A stretch of 64,000 nt of DNA from Hofstenia miamia. Taxonomy: Eukaryota; Xenacoelomorpha; Acoela. How positions within the stretch are numbered: position 1 is the stretch's first letter; every line of letters starts with the position of its first letter. Positions 1 through 12,700 of the stretch are shown here, piece after piece. The DNA is taken from the NCBI GenBank assembly GCA_004352715.1, contig SCFE01000103.1:460846-524845 (forward strand), read 5' to 3'. Under the pieces are notes generated by a model that was not told the DNA's origin, did not search any database, and saw nothing but the letters and a program-made list of their open reading frames with translations. Made by a program: the position numbers and the translations under genes.

Positions 1-50
1 GGGTCCTCGCGGTCCCAGTCTAGCCTTTTACCCCTTGGCCACTAGGGCCC
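1..50 (-). repeat. tRNA-like head (SINE or tRNA gene) cut by window edge
   Basis: Read on the minus strand from about position 50, the sequence begins GGGCCCTAGTGGCCAAGGGG. It has a plausible Pol III box A (TGGCCAAGGGG) and a D-arm-like stem pairing TGGCC with GGCTA. The anticodon arm is poor and box B would lie outside the window, so I cannot tell a tRNA-derived SINE from a tRNA gene. It abuts the microsatellite tail of the neighbouring LINE. Confidence 0.3.
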
Positions 51-52
51 AT

Positions 53-60
53 TATTATTA

Positions 61-104
<44 letters not shown>
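53..104. repeat. (ATT)n microsatellite
   Basis: This is a near-perfect ATT/AAT trinucleotide run. It lies at the 3' end of the minus-strand LINE fragment that follows, where LINEs without poly(A) commonly carry a simple-repeat tail. The long isoleucine run in any plus-strand translation is only this repeat. Confidence 0.85.
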
Positions 105-106
<2 letters not shown>

Positions 107-114
<8 letters not shown>

Positions 115-1320
115 CCTTACTTCCAACAGCTTCATGTTGGTATCCCTCTCAGCTTGGGGAACTCACCAGTTCCTAGGAAGTCTGAGAGTTTTCCTGAGGA
201 CTCTAGCTGTTCCTAAGAATCCTGCCTTCTCTGCTACTGCACCTCCCCACTTTGGTACTCCCAACTCCTCCAGGTATTTCTTATGCTTCTTACTGCTCCT
301 AGCACTCTTACTACTACCGGGACTACTTCATCTTTCTTTAACTTCCTCTGCCAACTCCCTGTACTTGTCTATCTTCTCTTTCTCCTTAGTTTCTACATTT
401 CTGTCCTTTGGTACTGCTATGTCTATCACAGTTCCCAATCTTTTCTCTTTGTCTACCACTACTATGTCAGGCCTTCGTGCTTCTATCACCTTACTTGCCT
501 GTATATATCTTAACCTTCTCATTTTCTATGACACTCTGTGGCTTGTGCTCATACCACTTTTCTCCTGCTTCTAACCCATGCTGCATGCTCAAGCAATTTA
601 TCATTCTTCCTACCTTGTCATGCCTGAAGTTATACTCATTCTATGCCAACTTCTCACATCCTGCTATTAGATGATCTACTGTCTCCGCTTCTTTCTTACA
701 TAGCCTATAATTACTTCTTCTGTCTATATTTTTCTTCNTCCTTGCTTTCTACATTTCTGTCCTTTGGTACTGCTATGTCTATCACTGTTCCTAATCTTTT
801 CTCTTTGTCTACCACTACTATGTCTGGCCTCCGTGCTTCTATCACTTTGCTTGTCTGTATGTTGAAGTCCCACAGTATCTTAACCTTCTCATTTTCTATG
901 ACGCCCTGTGGCTTGTGCTCATACCACTTGTCTCCTGCTTCTAACCCATGCTGTCTGCTCAAACAATTTATCATTCTTCCTACCTTGTCATGCCTGAACT
1001 TATACTCATTAAGTGCCAACTTCTCACACCCTGCTATCAGATGATCTACTGTCTCCGCCTCTTTCTTACATAGCCTATAATTACTCCTTCTGTCTATGTT
1101 TTTCTTCACCCAGTTTCTTCTTATTGCTTGCTCCTGTGCTGCCATTATCAGTGTTACTGTTTCATTTTTTAGTCCTGTCTTCTTTAACCACTTGTTGCTT
1201 TCTTCTCTGTCACATTTTTTCTGTGTTCCTCGCAGTATTATACATGCATCACCTTCTGCCTATACTTTGTTTGTCTCTTTCATTTCATCCTACTCTAGTA
1301 TGCTTTTTGTCGAAAATATT
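107..1320 (-). pseudogene. LINE ORF2 C-terminal tail, duplicated around an N
   Basis: On the minus strand the region encodes the end of a non-LTR retrotransposon polyprotein. A CRLC-type knuckle reads YRLCKKEAETVDHLIAGC, and downstream come WYEHKP and RPDIVVVDKEKR, then IDIAVPKDRNVE. These blocks are typical of LINE C-termini after the reverse transcriptase. The block from about 383 to 737 recurs, a few percent diverged and with a small indel, from about 740 to 1095, and the single N at 738 lies between. The two blocks are either two alleles or contigs left side by side, or two repeat copies. The reading frame is broken at the join. No promoter or 5' part of the element is present. Confidence 0.75.
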
Positions 1321-2932
1321 TTTTGAGACGAAAGGATTTATTAAAGAATATCTCAGTAAAGATTTGCAATAATAGAGAAGGAGGATTCTTAAAACTCTAT
1401 AAACTACTATGACTATGATAATTAAAAAATATCTCATAACGCCTTGTAATCTCTGGTTCTTCTCATCCGGATACTTGATATGAGATATGAAAACAGTAGT
1501 TTACTGAAATTGTGGAAATTTTCTTCCTTAATTTTGAAAAGATGTAAACTAGTGTGTGCAAACTGAAAAAACATCAATTAAAATTTGAATAATTCAATTA
1601 AAATTTATGTAAAATTATTACTTGGACTTTCGATATGAGCTACACAACAGCTGTCGTCGCAATAGAAAAATGGTAACGAGATTTACGTTTTACTGAGCCT
1701 CTGCTACAATTACAATAATAGAAGCTCTTGGAACAAGGAGATATTCGCTATATCTCGAAAATTGGTGAATGGCTTTCCATTTTCTTATATTTCAGGCCAT
1801 TACAAAAATTGTGAAGAAATCTTTGATTTATAAAATAAATTGTGAGATTAATGTATTTTCTATTTACCCATATATACGTGAATTACTTTAATGATTTTTC
1901 ATGCAAAGAAGCATTTCAATACAATAACCTCACGTTTCAACAGTTGTCAATGATATTCCATCCTGTCCAAGTAAAACAACAGTTTCACTATTTTCAGTTT
2001 GGCAAGGTTCACAGTTTTGGTGAAAACCTATTTAAGGATTTCGAAAGCACAATACTTGGTGGTAATTGCTCTCAATATCATGAAAAACGTAGGATATTCC
2101 ACTGCTTTTATAGTGAATTTTAGATTGTAGCGCTGATTTACTGGTCATCCAGTGGAGTTAATATTGCAATCACACATTTTCAGACATTCTAGGCTGATAA
2201 CTATAGGTCCTCTTTAAAGCATTGGTACAGTACAGCTGGTGACATTAAAACTGCTACAGTTTGCGTGATGTGTACAGGCTCAGTCAGGATTTGCAAATCA
2301 TTCTTTAAATTAGCCTGCAGCCGTACCTTATTTGTATTAGGGTGCATAAATTTCCCTCATTAGCAAATGACAAAGCAATGACAATGTTACAAATTCTAGA
2401 TGATAAATAGTGGCAATATTCCGGCATATTGCGAAACGTGTTGGGGATGTGATTTTTGGCTACGGTAGTAATATAATGGTCATATTTTTAAAAAATAGCT
2501 GCATTAAGCAAATAACATTTTACCAAAGAAATTAACAATATTTACATTTAGAGGAAATCGAACATAAAATTTCTTCTGGTAATGTACTAAATAGAAGATT
2601 TATAAAAATGTTAAATTTTAGTTCTAGTATTATTTCAGTTTAACATTTCGTATTGAATTCAGTTTTAATCATTTGCAGTGCACTTAGTTTCCTTTTCAGT
2701 TTTAATTTCATTTTCCGCTGAAAACTTCTGTGATTTAATGATGAAGTATTGAAATCTTCACATTATTATACTTTACTTGATATTTAATTCAGTATCTTAT
2801 TTGTCTAGCGATCTCGCACTATATTTTGTGTTAAATCTGGCTGCATCTCTATAGCTATGGTCGTTGTCCATGTCCAAATAAGCGTTTGGTTTTCATGCCT
2901 AAACATTTGCTGTTTTTTGAACTATTTTTCCC
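1321..2932. other. no gene seen
   Basis: This is AT-rich sequence with only short, compositionally unremarkable ORFs, such as one at 1842-2123. I see no coding bias, splice-phase agreement or repeat structure. It may hold the 5' flank or an outron of the stonin gene. Confidence 0.5.
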
Positions 2933-2940
2933 CTTCTATG

Positions 2941-3516
2941 CAGACTTGTCAACGCATTGCTATTCTGATTGGGTACTCATGTCCCTTTTCAGTAATTTAT
3001 ATTTATTCTTAACGTCTTTATGAGCTGCATAACAGTCTTTCTTTAAACCAAGGTTTGGATGTGCGTTTTCCTGGTTGGAATTGACTAGATTTTAGTGAAC
3101 TTAACAAGACATAATCAGAAGGCTTGAAATTGACCATTAGCTGTGCAAGACAGACTTGTCAACGAGCCGAGCTTCTAACGAGCCGAGCCGATCTTGAGCA
3201 CAGTATTTGATATACAACGAGCCCAAAACGAGCCTATTTTAGGCAAAGCAAGTTTATAGCTCTGCTTGTTAATTTGATTATGGAGATTTTCCTTATTTTT
3301 TGCAGTCAGTATGCCTTTTCTATAATCTTATTGAATAAATTTTTATTAAATAATAGGAAGAGTTATGTAAAAAATTTTTGAGCACAATATTTTTTAAAAA
3401 ATATCGAGCTAAAACGAGTCTCATTCAAAGATTTTATGTGGCGAGCCAAGCCGAGCCGAACGTACACAAAATTTAAACGAGCCGAGCTTGGAAATGTCGG
3501 CTCGTTGACAAGTCTG
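2941..3516. mobile_element. non-autonomous hAT-like element with 8-bp target duplication
   Basis: The element begins CAGACTTGTCAACG at 2941 and ends with the inverse, CGTTGACAAGTCTG, at 3516. Perfect 8-bp direct repeats CTTCTATG flank it at 2933-2940 and 3517-3524, the hAT signature. A second, longer copy of the left end (CAGACTTGTCAACGAGCCGA) lies internally at 3151 and matches the right end over 20 bases. The GAGCCGA motif recurs near both ends. No transposase is encoded. Confidence 0.8.
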
Positions 3517-3640
3517 CTTCTATGCCATAATTTTGCCATGTTATTGAAATTATATTCTTAATCTCAATATTAAGTTGATTTTTAGAAAAATTTTCTATTT
3601 TTGATTAATCAAATATTAAAGGAATTAGTTATATTTAATT

Positions 3641-3660
3641 GAATTGTTTTTCAATTTTAG
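3641..3660 (+). promoter_or_regulatory. splice acceptor just before stonin start (candidate trans-splice site)
   Basis: A pyrimidine-rich stretch ends in CAATTTTAG at 3660, 12 bases before the in-frame ATG at 3673. I see no upstream coding exon in the window. It could be an ordinary 5'-UTR intron acceptor or a spliced-leader acceptor. Confidence 0.5.
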
Positions 3661-3746
3661 TCGCATGGATTTATGAGCCGTCGCAGTTTAAACGATAGTC
3701 AAAGCGGTACAGAGGATGAATGCTTCGAAATAACTCATGGTTCCCG
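3661..3746 (+). CDS. STON: stonin exon 1 (first recognised)
   Basis: The acceptor AG is at 3659-3660 and the donor GTAATT at 3747. The reading frame gives MSRRSLNDSQSGTEDECFE from ATG 3673, a hydrophilic acidic start. The exon ends in phase 2, completed by the G that opens exon 2. The frame is also open upstream of the ATG to the acceptor, so this could be an internal exon. Confidence 0.65.
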
Positions 3747-6700
3747 GTAATTACATTTGAAAATATTGAAGCGTATCTCCTTAATAAATTCTACACAAAC
3801 TGCTTCAATTTCGATTTTTGCATTATATACTAATGACCAATCTTCACTTAGATGAAAATACATTAATTCTAATAATTATGGGAATTTTCCTGGTAGAATT
3901 TAACTCAAGTTACAGTAACAATCTAAAACTATAAAAAAACACGTGTAAAAAGCTCTTATGTGCTGTATATATTATAATACACTTATTTTCAGATACTTAT
4001 AACTACAGAAAGATTTTTTTACTATAGTAATTGAAAGTTTTGCAAATAATTTGGTTATACATGTTTATTTATCGGTATAAATTTCCTTCGATACTACAAA
4101 TCACTTAGAGAGTAAATCAAATTTTTCAACTTTAAAATAGGCTATCAATCAATGACGTATGTTGTCATATCGCATCAAATAACTTATCAATAAAAACCAG
4201 GATTTTGCCAAATTATGTAAAGGACCATTGGGGAGTACCTTTTTATACAATAAATATTGCTTTAACTGTATTTCCGCCGCGTTTTTTCACTTTTAATACG
4301 AAGACGTTCTCCAACAGCACCTCATCCCCTTAATAAAATCAATTCTATTTATCACCAAGCATTGAAGCTTGGCAGGGCTATAGATTACATATTACTGAAT
4401 ACTCCAAGAAAAAAAATGCTATTCTTATGCTGCAAATTGACTGCAATACTAAAACATTTGAAAAGTGTGTTCCAAGACGCTAAAACAACAACGCTAAAAT
4501 CCGACGGGGTGGTGTGAATGATAAACTGAACATATTGAGAAAGTAATGATTCGATGTTATTCTGACCTGACGTTCTGAAGCGAATTTATCGTTAAAATAG
4601 CAAAAAATTTTTAACGTTTATGAGAATAATATGTGTATAACTAGGAAAGTATTATTTTTATTTAGACATTTGTCTTGCTAGCAATATTTTAGGAAAGGTA
4701 AAAAATATCATGGTTAAATCTTTTTTCAAATTTTAGATATAACATTCCTCAGAACACCCCCACCCCGACATATAGGGTTAAATATCCTTCGAAATTTTGC
4801 TTCCGTTCGCAATCATAGGTTAATTTTGGCCTATTTTGATTAGAAAAGGAACATACTGTCAATATTTTTTCCAATGCCCGACTATGCCATTTTCCGTCTA
4901 ATAATGACATTTTTGCAATCAACAATGATATTTTTGTAATCAATAGTGACATTTTTGCAATCAATAGTGACATTTTTGCAATCAATAGTGACATTTTTGC
5001 TATCAATAGTGACATTTTTGCTATCAATAGTGACATTTTTGCAATCAATAGTGACAATATATTTTAGATATATTTATTTGTTCTTGTATGTATTTATCAC
5101 TTATGCATGTATGTAAGTGTATGTACTATTTATGCTACTTTATGCGTAGTAAAAGATTATGCATGTAAACGATAATTCACGGCTGATTTCAAAATTTTTT
5201 TGTCTGTATCATAGGTAATTCACTCATTAGTCATTGTAAGATCTAAAATGTCTTCGATATTTCAAATTTGAATGTAAATAACCTAACTTTCAAATTTGAA
5301 TAGCCTAATACAATGTACTATCTTTTGTCAAAAATCCGCCCTAGTTATTACTATACTGACTTCAGCTATGCGCGCAAAGATAACTGACGAAATTAGGAAG
5401 CAATAATTGACAAAGAGGAATCTGGAGGAAATTATGTACAACTTGCAGCAGATTTGGGTGTAAAGAGAACGACAGCGATAGGGATAGTGAAAAGAGGCCG
5501 CAGAGCAGCACGTAAACGGGGTGGCGCTAGAAATTCGAGGACTAAAATGACTGAAGAAATGATGTCCACAGTTATTCGTACAATCGAGGAAAACCCTACA
5601 ATGACACTCAAAATATTGTCTGAAAACATCCTGTTGGGACATGTCAGTCAATCTACGATCTACAGACATTTCGATGGCAGATTAATAACTTATAAGATCG
5701 TGAGAAATGAGCCTGTAAGTAGGAATACCGAAGAGAACATCGAGAAGAGGAAGAGATTTGCTATCGACTACCAAAGAGAAACACGACGCAAGGTTCATCT
5801 GGATGAAATGAACTTTAATCTTTTTTGTCTTCGAAAGTTTGGAAGATCAGCTGTCGGGTCAAGAGCGATTGTACCAGTGAGGACGAGCAAAGGAACGAAT
5901 TTGAACGTCATCTTGGCTGTGGAGGATAATGGCTCAATTGCTCTGCAGCAAGCACATATGGGAAGCATCAAAGAGAAATTCAAAGACTTCATGCAGGAGT
6001 TGTCTTTGATGCTGACTGGTGAGGACGCAGTGATTTACATGGACAACGCACCCATTCATATCAAGGAAGCAAACTTCCATGACGTCCAACAACAACATCA
6101 AATACGAAGATTCGACGACCGTACTCTCCGCAACTCAATCCAGTGGAAGGCTGCTTTTCAATCCTGAAAGCTGGTATAAAACGTCATCTTGGAAATCTTC
6201 ATCGGCGACACGATCTTGCCGGTGCTAGAGATAACTGATTTCATATCGAGCTGGAATACTTCGAGATGCTCTTGAGCAAAGTATGCCTGATTTAACTTGA
6301 GCCAAAATTCGTAATCTATATCGTCGCTGTTGTCGCTGACTGTGCACAAGGATTGCCTCTTGAAGCTTCGAGCTGCCTAATTTTGATGAATACATCGTTA
6401 TTTGTTCCAATATGCATTTTATTTTGTTTGTTGAAATATATATTATTTACATATTATTTACATATTATTTACATAGAATGTATCCTTTAGAATCGTTTCT
6501 AATTCGATAAAATAACCTATTGATTTCGATCAAATAGAAATTAATAATTACTGGGTATAATAGCAGTACATTAAGTCGCTCATACCGTTATAAATACAAA
6601 AAATGCAAATGAAAATATAAAACATTCATGTACATGCATAGATACATACACTTACATACATGCATGAGTGATAAATACATACAAGAACAAATAAATATAT

Positions 6701-9700
6701 CTAAAATATATTGTCACTATTGATAGGAAAAATGTCACTATTGATTGCAAAAATGTCACTATTGATTGCAAAAATGTCACTATTGATTACAAAAATGTCA
6801 TTGTTGATTGCAAAAATGTCATTATTGGACGGAAAATGGTATTGTCTTTTGCAATGTCGCGTTTTCATACACAAACCTATTTTACCATTGTTTTAAATGT
6901 TCATTGGATTATTAGTTCTAAATATTAATTTAACAATAAAATGTATTATGAACAAATTTGAATATAAAAACTATTTATGGATTTCTTTAGGGATGAAATT
7001 AGCTTCGCTGAAGTTGCTCATTCCTTTGATAATGATAACACACTCACTAATGATCAAAGTGATCACCTTCCATCCATAACTGTTAGCAACCCCGGTGACA
7101 ATATTTCCCTTATGTCTGATGCTACCTTTAAGCAAAGCAGTGATGAAGAACTCGATTCATTTCCCATCGATGAGCAGTTATCTACTGAGGAGAATTCCTT
7201 TTTTTCTGCTACTTCCGATGGTGTCTTTGGTAAACTATTATTATTTTAGTCATTATAGAATTAAATTTTTTATATTGTATTTATTGGGTTAATTAGGAGA
7301 TGTTTCCCTTGCATCGACAGACGATGATTTCACTGACGCTCGCTTGCCTAGTTCTCTCTCTTCGTACATGTCAGGAAACTTGAGAGCTAAAGGAGGTCCT
7401 ACCTTAAGTTTTTCTGGTTCTGTTCTTTCAGACGCCGAGTCATTTTTCACTGCAAAGGAGGAAGATGACAAAAAATCGATGTTAAGCACAGCCACTGATG
7501 CTGAATTTCATTCTGCTATTTTTTCAGAAGGAGACAATAGCGATATTGAGGTATATACAAAAGTTCATTATATTATTGAAAATATATAAAGAACTTACAT
7601 GAAATCACGTAGTAAGTATACTCTTATCATGAACATAAATCACCCCCGAATATATTACATTTTCGAATACCCGTTCACCAAATATTTTGCTACATATAAT
7701 ATAATAATATATTATCGTTTAGAATTCAAAAATTTGTCAGCTTTCTAATACTTAAGTTTCTTCCTAGTTTTGTATTTCTACTATTTACGCTTTTACACAT
7801 TCTTGTTAGCATTGGTTTTGGAGAGAATACATTTTGTAGTCTTTGAGAGCTTTGTGGTTTATTTATTCAACAAAATATAAGAGTGTATATGAAAAATAAT
7901 TGATACCCATGGGGCTCTCAGAAGGGGATTCATTCACGTTATTTTTTGACAGTGAGCCTAGCCAGAAATTATACTATAATTTTGTATGTTCATGATCTTG
8001 ACCTTATACCAATTGTATGGTCAGTGCTCGTTGAATATATACCTATAAAATTTTGCTGTTTTGAGTCGAAAATATCAAAGTCAGTGGCTAGGCATAATTA
8101 TAAACATGTATGCACACGCATTTTAGAAATTTTTCTATCACATTTAGCTGGTATTCCTTTGTCTTTAATCGTTAGGTAATAACCTATTTGTTTATCTTAA
8201 TGTATTATTTGTTAGTTAATTACTTTAAATTTGGTTTCTTTTTCTAAGTAAAAACTCGTTAAAAGCATTTTAGATTTAATGAGAAATTTTTCGTTTATTA
8301 AGTGCCTCTCGAAAATCGCATTACATCTGCTAATCACAATTTATCCTGCAGTCGTCGCGCCAATCTTTCAAAACTGAACGAAATTTAAAAATACTTTTGT
8401 TCCATTGCACATTCATTTTTAAAAAGTCACTGTTAATTATTGTTTGCTATTTAAACTAAATCGCTATTTAGTTGAACACATTTTAATATTCTGAGGTGTG
8501 TTTATCACTTTGCTTTTTTATGGTAGTGCCATTACGCGGACACTGTCATTCAGCAAGCAGCTAAGATCAACAAGGAATTTTATATTAGGGTTACAGTTAG
8601 ACTACGTAAGGGTTGGCAAAGAAACGTTTTTTGGCCAAAGAAACGTTTTGAAATTTTTTCTATAAAAACGTGTTTTAAAACACCATTCTCGATGCAACCC
8701 TTCAAACAAATTTTATCACAAAGCATTGCAATGTTGAAAAACTTTATTTGTTTTATGCATACGTTGAACAAATGACAGTTTCAACACTTTATCAGTCCAA
8801 CTTGTTCCGCAATTCATTATGAGTGTACCCCATAGTAATGAATCCACATGCAATAGAGGCAGAACTTGGCGAAAGCGATAAGAGAGTTTCTGCGATCTTC
8901 ATAAGTCGCTTGTGACCTCATAAATCGTTTTCGACTAGACAAGGGCGTTTTTGAGAAACTTAAATAGAGTTCATCTTTCCCACCACCGATGTAATCCACA
9001 AAAAACCCCGAAATTTATTGAGTGAATTCTTCATTAAAGAAATTGGACACTGCTACCCATTCGGACGTGCTAAGACGTTTTCCGACATGTTTTGAGTCAA
9101 GGGCATTTGATGTGTACCATAAACCATAAACCAGACAAAAATCAACTGTATCTTGTTTCAGCCTTTTCGAGCCATTTCATGCCATCAATACCTTGTTGTC
9201 TATACTCGTCTAGTAGGTTTTTCCAGAATTCCACACAATCACCTAGGGTAGCAACATCTGCTTGACACAAATCAATTGCGTCTGCAATACGCTTCAACAT
9301 GGATTTAGCACTTTCCGCCACTTAAAAAAGATTAAGATCATTTATCGTCCTTTTAACGTCCTGGTGATCTCTATGATCAAAAAAGAAGCTTCTCGAGTCA
9401 CAATTTGACGCATCAGTTGCCAGTTTTTAATGAACCAATTGACAATCGAAGCATCTGTTCCACCATGTATCCGCTAGAAGAACGGGTTTGGTTGTACATG
9501 GAAGACTGCTTAGCCAAGCTTGTTGCAAATGGGTGTTACGAATCAACTTGGCAGCTTTGACTATAGATTTCATTAATCCAGTAGAGTAATGAACTTTTGC
9601 CAAAAGATTTAACTGATATGATGCGCACCCATACGCGTACAACTGCGTCTCCCCTTGTGTAATCAACCTTCTCATTTTCTTAAAGTTTTCAGCACCATCC

Positions 9701-12700
9701 GTAACCACACTTTGCACCCTGAGATAGGGTCGTTGTTTACATTGAACCACCCGTCAATCGTCAAAGCTACTTCTTGATTGGCCAATTTAAGTTTTGCCTC
9801 GCTTTTTATTCCACCGGACATGTCGTCTACAATATCCCCAGAGAGTTGTTTCCGGTTAGGTGGATTGCGCCAGGATGCAGGGTTTTCAAAAATTCAAAGG
9901 TGTTATCTGAAATTTAAATGAAAATATTATAATTATAATAATAAATCTAATATTCAGGTTACCTGATACTCCTTTGATTCAGCAGCGTTGAATGCTATAT
10001 TGTTTCGATAGAAAAAGCGCCCAATTTTATTGTTTCTTTTTCTGCAATGACGGATTGGTAGCAATAGCGTGGCCATCAATGCTTTGTTGACGTGGGGAGT
10101 TGTGGATAGGGGTACTTGTACTTTGTTCAATTTTGTTGTACGTAGTCGTAGTTGGTGCATGGTTATTTTATAATGTTTGTTCATACGGGCTACTAAGTTT
10201 GCCATCTTACGAGAATAGTGACGAAATTGAACTTTTTTAGCAGGTAATTCATCAATTTCGGCCCATATGGCATCCCTCTTGCGGCCTCCGCCATGAGAAA
10301 ACATAATCCAATGTGCAATACAGCGTGTAACAGAGCTCCACCTGTGATGAAATGCAACTGTATAAAATCAAAGGCAACGGTATCTGAAAATAGTGTGCAG
10401 TGGTTAATTTTAATGTGGTGGTCCTTTAATTTGTACACATATGGCGCCAAACTGGCGGCGGTTGTATGTCAATCATTCAGAGTAAACATTATTGAGAGTA
10501 TGAAACCGTCTCACTGAGAATGAGAGTAAACAATATTGTGAACAAACTAATTTATAGGAAAAAAACACTATCAAAAAACAAGCGATAAAAAACGGGTGTT
10601 TTAAAACATGTTTTAAAACGTGTTTTAAAACAGGGCTGTTTATTTCTTGCCAACCTTGGTCTACATGATAGGTTACATGTAAAAGCATCGCACCCCAAAT
10701 GCTACGGTTAGACTATGTGATTACAATTGCAATGCAGTTTAACCACTTACTGGTGATGCGATTTTGTAATTGCTCTTATTAACAACCACAATCTAACCGC
10801 AATCTAGCGAAAGTTGAATAGCCAGAAACGATAAACAACTGCAAACAACAACTAAATGTTTACAGAACTAAAACACAAATTAAACTATACAACATTACAT
10901 TAATTAAAACCAAGAAGCCTGTTAACCTGAATTGTACCAAAGTCTGCCCGCACTATAGACACTTAAGTAGAATAGACATGAACTACAATTGTTCATTTGT
11001 GAATTTACATTTTTCTTTTCTAAGCTTTTATGTAATGGAACAAATATTTGAAAATTGGATATTTAGGCTCGTGATGCCCATATTGATACGGTGCTAGCTC
11101 ATCATGCAGGCTACCGCATTTTGAATGAAAATTCAGCTCCAAAAGAAATCCAATCGAGTGGTTCAGATTTTTTTATTGAACACGAGTCTCCAACGAAATC
11201 ACGCAGATTACCCAGCAGACCGGATAGTCTTATGAGTGGCTCATCTTTGGAAATTCCATTGCACAGTGAGGTATATAACGCATGTTTTACACTGAGCCTC
11301 AGAGAATTTGAATCAATTTTGCAATCAATTATACTTAAACGTTCATAAGGCGTTCTTCTTAATGAATTCAAACTCGCTCAGTGTGGTATTTTCGATTTAA
11401 TTCAACTTTATCGACTATTTCAACAACAGTAAGCAATTCAACTAAAATCAACTCAATCATATTTTTGCTGACGCTTATTACATTTAAGTCATCATGTAAT
11501 ATTTGATGTAAAATACCAAACAAAAATAAACTTTACCCAATTTTATGGGGATGAGCAATGATTTTAGGTGGAATACTTCCCTTCCTCACTAATCAGGTTT
11601 GCTTAATGCGTAAAAATATTGTTTGTGTGCTAAGTAATAGCTGTACATTGCACAAGGTGTTTAAAAGTAATTTTTGTAGATTTTTCTAACATTAAATGTT
11701 TTCTTTAAAATGTAGTTCGATTTGAAATTTGAAATTTCATTTAAAATTATTACATTTATTTTTTTGCAATTTATGTGCATATGCTTTCGAAGAGCTCTCT
11801 AAATGTACTCCTATACTATACATGGTTAAAAATAATAATTTTTTTGCAAGCCTATTGACATTTGTGGAATTAGAAAAGTTTTTAAGAACATTTCCTTATG
11901 CTTTTTGAGTTAGCGTTTGTTCGTTTCTCGAATTGCTTTCATTGTTATGAAATTGTTTTCTTGTAGTTATTTAACTTAAATTACACCGCTTATTCAAGCA
12001 ACAATTCAAATGCACTCATTTAATTAATTAGGCTTAAAACCTCACTTCAAAGAAAGCATGTTATTGAGATTTGCATTAATTTGCAAAATGATGAGCGAGC
12101 AATTTTGCGTATATGAATGCTGATACGGGACTAGCTAACAGTTTGTAATTATTTTATGGAATTAATATATTCAGTTCAAGAATATCGAGCAGTGGTGCTA
12201 TAGGCTCGTAGTGCCGATTGTTCTACTACAATCTTTCACACTATACAACGATTTTTGGTCTCGTAATCACCATTTATGGAAGCCGGCCACATCTGAAAAA
12301 GAGTTATAGATTGGCAACTTAACCACCCTTAATACACTGACTGTGAAAATTGATTATATAAAATTCAGTGTGACCAATTTAATTTTCAATTTTGAAACAT
12401 TATTAGAATATATATTTGCAAAATAGTTGTAAAAATGTTTTTGAGTTTTTTAAAATCTGGTAGTTTTAATTTAGTTACCAAAATTGATGAAAGTTTCACT
12501 CATTAATATTGACATTGAAGGGAAAATAATTTCTCATTTAGTTAGTCATTTGATAGTTATGAAAATGATTTCTAGTATTACTAGTCTAGTCACACGGACC
12601 ATTTCTAACATTTTGTAAAAGTGGTTTTTGATATATAAAATAACGTTTTCTTCTTTAGGTAAACTGTGATCAGAATCCACATTTGAATCATTTTTTTGTT

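Larger units (their letters stand above)
4885..6841. mobile_element. Tc1/mariner-superfamily element with tandem-repeat inverted arms
   Basis: The element sits in stonin intron 1. Inverted arms of about 250-280 bases (about 4885-5165 and about 6600-6841) match in reverse complement, from the outer CCATTTTCCGTC to an inner stretch rich in ATGTA. Each arm contains an array of a 21-base unit, (C/T)AATAGTGACATTTTTGCAAT-like, with about 8 units left and 6 right. A transposase pseudogene lies between. The outer ends are next to TA, but the target duplication is not clean. Confidence 0.8.
8584..10806. repeat. possible older MITE split by the hAT insertion
   Basis: Just outside the hAT, the left flank TAGGGTTACAGTTAGACTAC (8586-8605) is an imperfect inverse match to the stretch ending ACAATCTAACCGCAATCTA near 10806. 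GGTTAGACTATGTGATTACA also recurs at about 10705. Without the hAT this would be a foldback element of about 170 bases. Confidence 0.4.

Noticed and set aside
35-574. 179-codon plus-strand ORF starting in the ATT repeat
   Set aside because: Its start is the microsatellite isoleucine run and the rest is antisense to the LINE C-terminal tail.
1842-2123. 93-codon plus-strand ORF before stonin, possible 5' exon
   Set aside because: No family pattern, no splice sites giving a phase match to 3661, and ordinary AT-rich composition.
4749-5057. Minus-strand protein of repeated MSLLIAK units, and its plus-strand twin at 6711-6896
   Set aside because: Both are translations of the 21-bp tandem arrays in the transposon arms. 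The frame is open only because 21 is divisible by three.
4900-6840. CRISPR-like array because of regular 21-bp repeats
   Set aside because: Repeats are contiguous without unique spacers, mirror each other as inverted arms and lie in an animal gene intron.
12180-12250. Resemblance of GGCTCGTAGTGCCGATTGTTC to the starts of stonin exons 4 and 5, as a decayed duplicate exon
   Set aside because: The match is short and interrupted, and no open frame follows.
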